Of a DNA stretch of 12,298 nucleotides, positions 7,312 through 12,298 are shown piece after piece. Below the pieces are notes generated by a model. The model saw only the letters and a list, made by a program, of their open reading frames with translations. It was not told where the DNA came from and ran no database searches. This stretch comes from Methylibium sp964616015 (lineage in GTDB: Bacteria; Pseudomonadota; Gammaproteobacteria; Burkholderiales; Burkholderiaceae_C): assembly GCA_964616015.1 (NCBI GenBank), contig CAZTTC010000081.1:1-12298 (forward strand), given 5' to 3'. How positions within the stretch are numbered: position 1 is the stretch's first letter; each line of letters begins with the position of its first letter. A program made the translations under genes and the position numbers.

Positions 7312-8162
7312 TCGAGCTCCTCGCTCAGCTCGCGGCGCAGCTCGTGGTTCAGTGCGCGGTGCCGGTGGCTCACCACCGCCGGCGCGGCGCGCGACTTCGG
7401 CGCCTTGCCGCGCGCCAGGCCGATCAGCCGCATGCCGCGCACGCGCTTGACGGCGGTGACCAGGTAGACCGCGCCGAACATCGGCCACCAGCGGTCGCCG
7501 GCCTTCTCCATCCAGCCCCAGCGATCCAGCCAGGGCTGCGAGCGCAGCGCCGGCCGGTAGCAGCCGAAGGCCCCGCCCTCGACCTCGAAGCTCAGCAGCC
7601 GCAACCAGTCGCGCAGCCGCCGGTGGGCGATGAACTCGCCGGCGCGCGGCAGGAAGAGGCTGGCGCCGTTGCCGCCCGCCCCGAGGCGTCGCGACCAGCG
7701 CCCGCCCCACTGCCGCAGGCCCCACAGGCTGGCGGGGTTGAAGCCGACGATGACCACGCGGCCCTCGGGCACCAGCACGCGCTCGACCTCGCGCAGCGTG
7801 TGGTGGGCGTCGCGCGCGAACTCCAGCGTGTGCGGCAGCACCACCAGGTCCAGGCTCTGGCTGGGGAACGGCAGCGCCTCGAAGTCGCACAGCAGCGTCG
7901 TCGCCGGCATGGCCGCCGGCGGGGCGTCGTCCTCGACCTCGTGCTGATCCGGCGATGGCCCGCCCGGGCGCGCCAGCCAGCGGTGCGGCATGCGGTTGGC
8001 GCGCAGCGCGTCGATCTCGGGCAGACCGAGCTGCAAGGCATGGAAGCCGAAGACGTCGGCCACATGAGCATCGATGCGGGCCTGCTCCCATTCCAGGACA
8101 TAGCGTCCCGGTGGTGTCTGCAGCCAGCGCGGCAAATCTATACTCGAAGCCTCTTGCGTCAT
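7308..8162 (-). CDS. YafS-like SAM-dependent methyltransferase-fold protein
   Basis: This 284-residue protein matches E. coli YafS in order and motifs. GFHALQLG (39-46) corresponds to the YafS GFHLLKIG. LPFPSQSLDLVVLPHTLEFARD (97-118) corresponds to the acidic-loop/motif II region. LREVERVLVPEGRVVIVGFNPASLWGLR (123-150) is the post-II strand with the hallmark GFNP-S--GLR. RLRDWLRLLSFEV (182-194) is also shared. These are class I methyltransferase (Methyltransf_11-like) features, but no clear GxGxG SAM-binding motif I is visible, so activity is not assured. A basic C-terminal tail (about 236-284) extends past the fold. I chose the ATG at 8162 because it puts GFH at nearly the same position as in YafS. 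A TTG 33 nt further upstream would lie within gloB. The start overlaps the gloB start on the opposite strand. Cellular role and methyl acceptor are unknown; linkage to rnhA and gloB is conserved. Confidence 0.86.
   Translation of the reverse strand: MTQEASSIDLPRWLQTPPGRYVLEWEQARIDAHVADVFGFHALQLGLPEIDALRANRMPHRWLARPGGPSPDQHEVEDDAPPAAMPATTLLCDFEALPFPSQSLDLVVLPHTLEFARDAHHTLREVERVLVPEGRVVIVGFNPASLWGLRQWGGRWSRRLGAGGNGASLFLPRAGEFIAHRRLRDWLRLLSFEVEGGAFGCYRPALRSQPWLDRWGWMEKAGDRWWPMFGAVYLVTAVKRVRGMRLIGLARGKAPKSRAAPAVVSHRHRALNHELRRELSEELE
7317..7321 (-). promoter_or_regulatory. Ribosome binding site deciding the rnhA GTG start
   Basis: AGGAG reads leftward at 7321-7317, 5 nt before the GTG at 7311. 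This supports GTG, rather than a later GTG before IARPSV, as the rnhA start. Confidence 0.7.
8139..8144 (+). promoter_or_regulatory. Possible -10 element for gloB-mltD
   Basis: TATACT is one base from the sigma70 -10 consensus and stands out in this GC-rich DNA. Transcription would begin near 8151, leaving a leader of only about 10 nt before the gloB ATG at 8161. No good -35 is visible. The element lies inside the N-terminal codons of the methyltransferase-like gene on the other strand. Confidence 0.35.
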
Positions 8163-8931
8163 GGACCTGCTTGCTGTTCCCGCCTTCACCGACAACTACA
8201 TCTGGATGCTCCACGATGGCGTGTCGGCCATCGTCGTCGATCCGGGGGACGCAGCACCGGTCGTTCGCGCTCTCGACGAGCGGTCGCTGAAGCTGTCGGC
8301 GATTGTAGTGACCCACCACCACGGCGACCATGTCGGCGGCGTCGATGCGCTGCGCGACCGCCTGCGGGGACCGGTGTGGGCGCCCGCGACCGAGTCCATC
8401 CCCGAGCCCAACGTCCCGCTGCGCGACGGCGACACGGTCGACCTGTTCGGCACGCCCTTCGAAGTGATCGACGTGCCGGGCCACACCGCCGGCCACATCG
8501 CCTACTTCGGGCGGCCGGCCGGCCAGGCGCCGATCCTGTTCTGCGGCGACACCCTGTTCAGCGGCGGCTGCGGCCGGCTGTTCGAGGGCACGCCGGCGCA
8601 GATGCATGCCTCGCTGTCGCGCCTGGCGGCGCTGCCGGGTGACACGCGGGTGTGCTGCGCCCACGAGTACACGCTGTCCAACCTGAAGTTCGCGCTGGCC
8701 GTGGAACCCGGCAACGCCGAACTGATCGACTACAACGCGCGCTGCGAATCGCTGCGCCGACGCGACCTGCCGACGCTGCCCAGCAGCGTGTCCACCGAGC
8801 GGCAGGTCAATCCTTTCCTGCGGGTCACCCAACCCGGGGTGCGCGCCGCGGCGCGGGCCCATGGCGCGACCGGCGACGATGCGGTGAGCGTGCTCGCCGC
8901 ATTGCGACAGTGGAAGAACGAATTCCGATGA
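8161..8931 (+). CDS. gloB: Hydroxyacylglutathione hydrolase (glyoxalase II)
   Basis: This 256-residue metallo-beta-lactamase-fold enzyme hydrolyses S-D-lactoylglutathione to D-lactate and glutathione, the second step of methylglyoxal detoxification in the cytoplasm. All metal ligands of the binuclear site are present: THHHGDH (51-57) with His52, His54, Asp56 and His57; His108 in VPGHTAGH; Asp130 in CGDTLFSGGCGRLFEG; and His168 in CAHEYT. The C-terminal glutathione-binding domain carries YNARCE (191-196) and NPFLR (217-221) and ends normally. The length is typical. The start ATG at 8161 gives the usual N-terminus (VPAFTDNYIW). It overlaps the ATG of the divergent methyltransferase-like gene within CATG. 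The stop codon overlaps the mltD ATG (ATGA), suggesting coupled translation with the cell-wall gene. No strong Shine-Dalgarno is visible. Confidence 0.97.
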   Translation: MDLLAVPAFTDNYIWMLHDGVSAIVVDPGDAAPVVRALDERSLKLSAIVVTHHHGDHVGGVDALRDRLRGPVWAPATESIPEPNVPLRDGDTVDLFGTPFEVIDVPGHTAGHIAYFGRPAGQAPILFCGDTLFSGGCGRLFEGTPAQMHASLSRLAALPGDTRVCCAHEYTLSNLKFALAVEPGNAELIDYNARCESLRRRDLPTLPSSVSTERQVNPFLRVTQPGVRAAARAHGATGDDAVSVLAALRQWKNEFR

Positions 8932-10502
8932 CCCCCCCCGCCGCCCTGCTGCAGCGTCTTGCACCCTCCCTGGCCTTGACGCTGCTGCTGGCGGCCTGCG
9001 CGACGGCCCCCGGGCCCGCGCCCCAACCCGCGGTGGTCGTTGCGACACCCGCAGCGCCGGCGGCATCGGCACCGGTGGCTGCCAGCGCGCCGGCCGTCGC
9101 CGCCTCGGCACCGGCCGCCGCCTCCGGCTCGGTGCCGGCCGCGCCCGGCGAGCCGCCCGCCGTCGCGGCCGGCACGCCGACCGACCCGGTGCGTCCCGAG
9201 GAGCCCGTCGATCTGGCCGACAGCACGGCCCAGCGCGACCTGTGGGTGCGCGTGCGCCGCGGCTTCGCGATGCCCGACCTCGACACCGACCTCGTGCGCA
9301 ACCGCGAGCAGTGGTACGCCACACGACCCGACTACGTGCAGCGCATGACCGAGCGCTCCAGCCGCTACCTCTATCACATCGTCGACGAGATCGAGCGCCG
9401 CGGCATGCCGACCGAGCTGGCGCTGCTGCCCTTCATCGAGAGCGCCTTCAACCCGCAGGCGATGTCCTCGGCCAAGGCCTCGGGCATGTGGCAGTTCATC
9501 CCCTCGACCGGCGAGCACTACGACCTGACGCAGAACATCTTCCGCGACGAGCGCCGCGACGTGCTGGCCTCGACGCGCGCCGCGCTCGACTACCTGCAGA
9601 AGCTGCATGCCCAGTTCGGCGACTGGCACCTCGCGCTGGCCGCCTACAACTGGGGCGAGGGCAGCGTCGGCCGTGCGATGGCGCGCAACCAGAAGGCCGG
9701 TCTGCCGACCGACTACCTCAGCCTCAAGATGCCCGTCGAGACGCGCTATTACGTGCCCAAGCTGCAGGCGGTGAAGAACATCGTCGCGCGACCGCAGGAC
9801 TTCGGCCTGGCGCTGCCGCCGCTCGAGAACCACCCCTACTTCCTCAGCGTGCCGATCCAGCGCGACATCGACGTGGCCCTGGTGGCGCGCCTGGCCGGCC
9901 TGCCGATGGCCGAGTTCCAGGCGCTGAACCCGCAGCTCAACCGGCCGGTGATCCTGGCAGCCGGCACGCCGCAGGTGCTGCTGCCCTACGACAACGCCAA
10001 CGGCTTCCTGATCGCGCTGCGCCAGCACCAGGGGCCGCTGGCCTCGTGGACCGCGTGGACCGTGCCCAAGACCATGAAGCCGGGCGACGCGGCCAGGCAG
10101 GCCGGCATGAGCGAGGAGGCGCTGCGCGACGTCAACCGCATCCCGCCGCGCATGCTGATCAAGGCCGGCTCGACCCTGCTGGTGCCGCGCAACCAGCAGC
10201 GCCACCAGGACGTGTCCGAGCGCGTCGCCGACAACGCGGCGATGCACCTGGTGTCCGACGGCCCGAACCTGCGACGCACGACGGTGAAGGCGCGCAAGGG
10301 CGACAGCGTCGCGTCGATCGCCACGCGTCACCGCGTCAGCGCCGCCAGCCTCGCGACCTGGAACAAGGTCTCGGCCGGCGCGTCCTTCGCCACCGGCCAG
10401 GCGGTGGTGCTCTACCTGCCGGCCAAGGCCGCCGCGAGCAAGGGCACGCGCACGACCAAGAAGGCCACCAGCAGCAAGCGCGCGAAGGCCAGCAAGCGCT
10501 GA
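8928..10502 (+). CDS. mltD: Membrane-bound lytic murein transglycosylase D (lipoprotein with LysM domains)
   Basis: This 524-residue enzyme cleaves the MurNAc-GlcNAc bond of peptidoglycan non-hydrolytically during wall turnover. Residues 1-24 are a lipoprotein signal peptide with lipobox LLAAC (Cys24). An Ala/Pro/Ser-rich linker follows (25-90). The SLT-like catalytic domain spans about 120-290: the catalytic Glu171 is in LPFIESAFNPQAMS, followed by SGMWQFIPSTG (185-195), AAYNWGEGSVGRA (238-250) and ETRYYVPK (271-278). Two LysM-type peptidoglycan-binding units follow at about 374-420 and 450-498, both somewhat divergent. The protein ends in an unusual Lys/Ala/Thr-rich basic tail (499-524). 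The start ATG overlaps the gloB stop in ATGA; GGAAG lies 11 nt upstream. A run of eight C follows at codons 2-4. Pairing with gloB is the same as in E. coli. Length is slightly above the 452 residues of E. coli MltD because of the linker and tail. Confidence 0.94.
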   Translation: MTPPAALLQRLAPSLALTLLLAACATAPGPAPQPAVVVATPAAPAASAPVAASAPAVAASAPAAASGSVPAAPGEPPAVAAGTPTDPVRPEEPVDLADSTAQRDLWVRVRRGFAMPDLDTDLVRNREQWYATRPDYVQRMTERSSRYLYHIVDEIERRGMPTELALLPFIESAFNPQAMSSAKASGMWQFIPSTGEHYDLTQNIFRDERRDVLASTRAALDYLQKLHAQFGDWHLALAAYNWGEGSVGRAMARNQKAGLPTDYLSLKMPVETRYYVPKLQAVKNIVARPQDFGLALPPLENHPYFLSVPIQRDIDVALVARLAGLPMAEFQALNPQLNRPVILAAGTPQVLLPYDNANGFLIALRQHQGPLASWTAWTVPKTMKPGDAARQAGMSEEALRDVNRIPPRMLIKAGSTLLVPRNQQRHQDVSERVADNAAMHLVSDGPNLRRTTVKARKGDSVASIATRHRVSAASLATWNKVSAGASFATGQAVVLYLPAKAAASKGTRTTKKATSSKRAKASKR

Positions 10503-10530
10503 TCGCGCCGGCGCTCAGCGCCGGTCGCGA
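10503..10530. terminator. Hairpin between convergent mltD and recR
   Basis: CCGGCGC (10508-10514), loop TCA, and GCGCCGG (10518-10524) form a perfect stem. It is prolonged by TCGCG (10503-10507) with CGCGA (10526-10530) across one bulged T, giving 12 bp in all. It begins immediately after the mltD stop. No T-tract follows on either strand, so it may act with Rho or as a 3'-end stabiliser for one or both operons. Confidence 0.45.
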
Positions 10531-10563
10531 ACCGGGGAGACGCCAGCGCTCAGCGCCGGTCGC
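10511..10563. repeat. 18-bp direct repeat at the mltD/recR junction
   Basis: GCGCTCAGCGCCGGTCGC occurs identically at 10511-10528 and 10546-10563, 35 bp apart. The second copy contains the recR stop codon and last codons. The first lies in the gap and forms the loop side of the mltD hairpin. It looks like a duplication of the recR 3' end into the gap. Confidence 0.8.
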
Positions 10564-10570
10564 TGAGCGC
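10546..10570. repeat. 10-bp inverted repeat covering the recR 3' end
   Basis: GCGCTCAGCG (10546-10555) and CGCTGAGCGC (10561-10570) are perfect inverted arms with loop CCGGT. The hairpin includes the last six recR codons and its TGA. With the upstream hairpin it makes two adjacent stem-loops in the 3' end of the leftward dnaX-ybaB-recR transcript. Confidence 0.6.
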
Positions 10571-11134
10571 GTGTGCGATGGTCCCGAGGTCCACGTACTC
10601 GAGTTCGCTGCCCACCGGCACGCCGCGCGCCAGCCGCGTCACGGCGACGCTGCGGCCCTCGAGCGCCTTGGCGATCGCGTGCGCGGTGGCCTCGCCCTCG
10701 GCGGTGAAGTTGGTCGCGACGATCAGCTCCTGCACCTCGCCGTCGGTCGCGCGCTCCAGCAGCGCGGCCAGGCCGATGTCGCGCACGCCGATGCCGTCCA
10801 GCGGCGACAGCCGCCCCATCAGCACGAAGTACAGGCCGTGGTAGCTGCCGCTGCGCTCGACCGCCGCCTGATCGGCCGGCGTCTCGACGACGCAGAGCTG
10901 GCGCCGCTCGCGCGCCGGGTCGAGGCAGGTGCTGCAGACCTCGGCCTCGGTGAAGGTGTGGCAGCGTGCGCAGTGGCGCACCGTGGCGACCGCGCCTTCG
11001 AGCGCCCGCGCCAGCCGCTGCGCGCCCTCGCGGTCGTGCTGCAGCAGGTGGTAGGCCATGCGCTGCGCCGATTTCACGCCGACGCCCGGCAGGCGCCGCA
11101 GCGCCTCGGTCAACTGGTCGAGCGACGAGGCCAC
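10550..11134 (-). CDS. recR: Recombination mediator RecR
   Basis: This 194-residue protein works with RecF and RecO to load RecA at gapped, SSB-coated DNA. Domains in order: helix-hairpin-helix LRRLPGVGVKSAQRMAYHLL (12-31); a four-cysteine zinc finger, Cys55, Cys58, Cys67 and Cys70, in HCARCHTFTEAEVCSTC (54-70); a Toprim domain from about 79 (LCVVETPADQAAVE) to about 172, including YFVLMGRLSPLDGIG (102-116); and the C-terminal ARGVPVGSELEYVD (169-182). The length is close to the usual 195-200. No ATG is available. I chose GTG at 11134, which gives MASSLDQLTEALRRLPG, matching the usual start of RecR, and lies 8 nt after the ybaB stop. There is no Shine-Dalgarno of its own, so translation is probably coupled to ybaB. 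It is last in the dnaX-ybaB-recR operon. Confidence 0.96.
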   Translation of the reverse strand: MASSLDQLTEALRRLPGVGVKSAQRMAYHLLQHDREGAQRLARALEGAVATVRHCARCHTFTEAEVCSTCLDPARERRQLCVVETPADQAAVERSGSYHGLYFVLMGRLSPLDGIGVRDIGLAALLERATDGEVQELIVATNFTAEGEATAHAIAKALEGRSVAVTRLARGVPVGSELEYVDLGTIAHALSDRR

Positions 11135-11142
11135 GTGCGGGA

Positions 11143-11469
11143 TCAGAACGGGAACTTCATCCCCGGCGGCATCGGCATCCCGGCGGTCAGCTTGCCCATC
11201 TTCTCTTCGCTGGTCGCGGCGGCGCGGCGCACCGCGTCGTTGACGGCGGCGGCCACCAGGTCCTCGAGCATGTCCTTGTCGTCGGCCAGCAGGCTGGGGT
11301 CGATGGTGATGCGCTTCACGTCGTGCTTGCAGGTCATCACCACCTTCACGAGGCCCGCGCCCGACTGGCCCTCGACCTCGATCAGCGCCAGCTCGTCCTG
11401 CGCCTTCTTCAGGTTGTCCTGCATCGCCTGGGCCTGCTTCATCAGGCCGGCCAGTTGTCCTTTGTGCAT
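11143..11469 (-). CDS. ybaB: YbaB/EbfC family nucleoid-associated protein
   Basis: This 108-residue protein belongs to a family of small dimeric DNA-binding, nucleoid-associated proteins (also named EbfC). Its sequence shows the family pattern: helix LAGLMKQAQAMQDNLKKAQDEL (6-27), strands with EVEGQSGAGLVKVVMTCKHDVKRITIDPSLL (31-61), then DDKDMLEDLVAAAVNDAVRRA (63-83) and a Met/Pro/Gly-rich tail ending GMKFPF. The length is exactly that of relatives. The start ATG at 11469 has GGAG 6 nt upstream. It lies 32 nt after dnaX and 8 nt before recR, an order conserved across many bacteria, which suggests a role tied to replication or recombination. The precise function is not established for the family. 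Confidence 0.96.
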   Translation of the reverse strand: MHKGQLAGLMKQAQAMQDNLKKAQDELALIEVEGQSGAGLVKVVMTCKHDVKRITIDPSLLADDKDMLEDLVAAAVNDAVRRAAATSEEKMGKLTAGMPMPPGMKFPF

Positions 11470-11501
11470 CTCGTTCTCCGTGTGATCGGGGATGGGGGGG
11501 G

Positions 11502-12298
11502 TCAGATCGGCTTGATCGACCCGGGCACGATGCGCGCCGTCTTGAACTGGGCCGTGAGCTGCAGCACCAGCGGATCGTTCTGGATGGCCTGCTCGGCCTC
11601 GCGCTGGCGCTGATCGCGCGCGGCCGCCTCGCGACGTGCCGGTGTGTCGACGATGGCACCGGCCTCGATGTCGATCTGCACCGCATGGCCGAGCGCCTGC
11701 GCCAGCGCCGCCTGCAGCTTGTCGGCATGCACCGGGTTGCGCAGGGCCTCGCGCTCGACGCGCAAGGCAAAGCGCGCGTCGCCGGGATCGATCGCGGTGC
11801 ACTCGGCCTGCAGCGCCAGCTCGCGCACCAGCGCGGCGATCGCGTTCGACGCGACGAGCGACTGCACCAGCGCGTGCCAGCGGTCGCCGAGCGGGCCGGT
11901 GACGAGCGGCGCCCCTTCGAGCGCCGGCGCTGGCGCCGACAGCGAGGTGCGGGCGGACCGCGCCACGGTCGCCTCGGGCGCGGCCTCGACGTCGAGCGGG
12001 ATCTCTTCTTCCCACGGCGGGACGCTGGTCGACGGTGCCGACGCGCCGGCCGGCGCCGGCTTGCTGGCCGGCGCCACCGCGGTGCTGGCCACCGCCGGAT
12101 TGCGAGCCAGCGGCACGGCCGCTGCGGGCCGCGGCACCGGGACCGCCGGCTGGGATGCGGGCGCTGACGAGGGTGATGAGGCAGGTGCGGATGCCGTTGC
12201 GGCGCGCGGCGGTGCCGTGCGCGTGCTGCCACCGGGCCGGAAGGCCAGCATGCGCAGCAGCACCATCACCAGGCCGCCGTACTCGTCGGGCGCCAGCG
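11502..12298 (-). CDS. dnaX: DNA polymerase III subunit gamma/tau, C-terminal part (runs off right edge)
   Basis: The last 264 residues of the clamp-loader subunit are visible; the ATPase domain lies outside. The visible part begins with LAPDEYGGLVMVLLRMLAFRP, the end of domain III, the clamp-loader collar. A long Ala/Pro/Ser linker follows, with an acidic PPWEEEIPLDVEA element. It closes with the folded tau-specific domain that binds the polymerase alpha subunit: RWHALVQSLVASNAIAALVRELALQAECT, then the Arg/Glu-rich helix REAAARDQRQREAEQAIQNDP, and the conserved terminus RIVPGSIKPI. These match betaproteobacterial DnaX tails. No slippery heptamer or alternate stop for a short gamma product is in the visible part. 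The stop is 32 nt upstream of the ybaB start, so it heads the dnaX-ybaB-recR operon. The first codon is not in the window. Confidence 0.95.
   Translation of the reverse strand, partial: LAPDEYGGLVMVLLRMLAFRPGGSTRTAPPRAATASAPASSPSSAPASQPAVPVPRPAAAVPLARNPAVASTAVAPASKPAPAGASAPSTSVPPWEEEIPLDVEAAPEATVARSARTSLSAPAPALEGAPLVTGPLGDRWHALVQSLVASNAIAALVRELALQAECTAIDPGDARFALRVEREALRNPVHADKLQAALAQALGHAVQIDIEAGAIVDTPARREAAARDQRQREAEQAIQNDPLVLQLTAQFKTARIVPGSIKPI

Noticed and set aside
8163..8195. Upstream TTG start for the YafS-like protein
   Set aside because: It would add 11 residues, place the start inside gloB and move conserved GFH away from its position in E. coli YafS.
7312..9324. Apparent long N-terminal extension fused to RNase HI (827-codon frame)
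   Set aside because: The extension is antisense to mltD/gloB and out of frame with the YafS-like gene; a GTG at 7311 with a good AGGAG gives a normal-length RNase HI.
9242..11485. 747-codon plus-strand open frame
   Set aside because: It overlaps mltD out of frame and recR/ybaB in antisense; composition is low-complexity Arg/Ala.
11135..12232. Apparent N-terminal fusion to RecR in a 560-codon frame
   Set aside because: The extra part runs through ybaB and dnaX in another frame and is Arg/Pro-rich; RecR of usual length starts at GTG 11134.
11502..12298. Programmed frameshift site in dnaX for a gamma product
   Set aside because: No A-rich slippery heptamer is in the visible part; any such site would lie beyond the right edge.
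1..12298. Defence island, prophage, CRISPR array, insertion sequence or tRNA gene
   Set aside because: I found no transposase, integrase, nuclease-helicase pair, spaced repeat array or cloverleaf sequence; the genes are housekeeping or efflux.

Overview
The window is a gene-dense, very GC-rich chromosomal segment from a proteobacterium. The protein sequences (YbaB, RecR and the DnaX tail ending in the motif VPGSIKPI) and the gene order look most like Burkholderiales, perhaps the Rubrivivax/Ideonella/Leptothrix group; this is inferred from remembered family features, not from a search. I see no tRNA, rRNA, CRISPR array, insertion sequence or phage gene. Almost every base lies in or next to a recognisable gene, and base composition looks uniform by eye.

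Layout, left to right. (1) 1-1236, minus: the first 412 residues of a secreted lipoprotein with a probable beta-propeller body, running off the left edge. (2) 1432-2415, plus: an HD-GYP-like protein whose HD dyad is lost. (3) 6721 down to 2437, minus: a two-gene RND efflux operon (periplasmic adaptor, then HAE1-type inner-membrane permease), converging on gene 2. (4) 8162 down to 6841, minus: a YafS-like methyltransferase-fold protein overlapping rnhA (RNase HI). (5) 8161-10502, plus: gloB (glyoxalase II) overlapping mltD (LysM lytic transglycosylase lipoprotein). (6) 12298 down to 10550, minus: dnaX (3' end only), ybaB/ebfC and recR, converging on mltD.

Two conserved housekeeping neighbourhoods meet here. 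The block mltD-gloB-yafS-rnhA is the one known from E. coli, where dnaQ follows; here the RND operon lies beyond rnhA instead. The block dnaX-ybaB-recR is a widespread replication/repair operon. Genes within each block are tightly packed: gloB/mltD and yafS/rnhA overlap by 4 nt, and the adaptor/permease gap is 13 nt. The divergent pair gloB/yafS shares a single CATG, so the two start codons overlap on opposite strands.

I did not find a new multi-gene system. The items most worth a second look are the overlapping divergent start codons, the degenerate HD-GYP protein, the repeat and hairpin cluster between mltD and recR, a possible operator in front of the RND operon, and the basic C-terminal tail of MltD.
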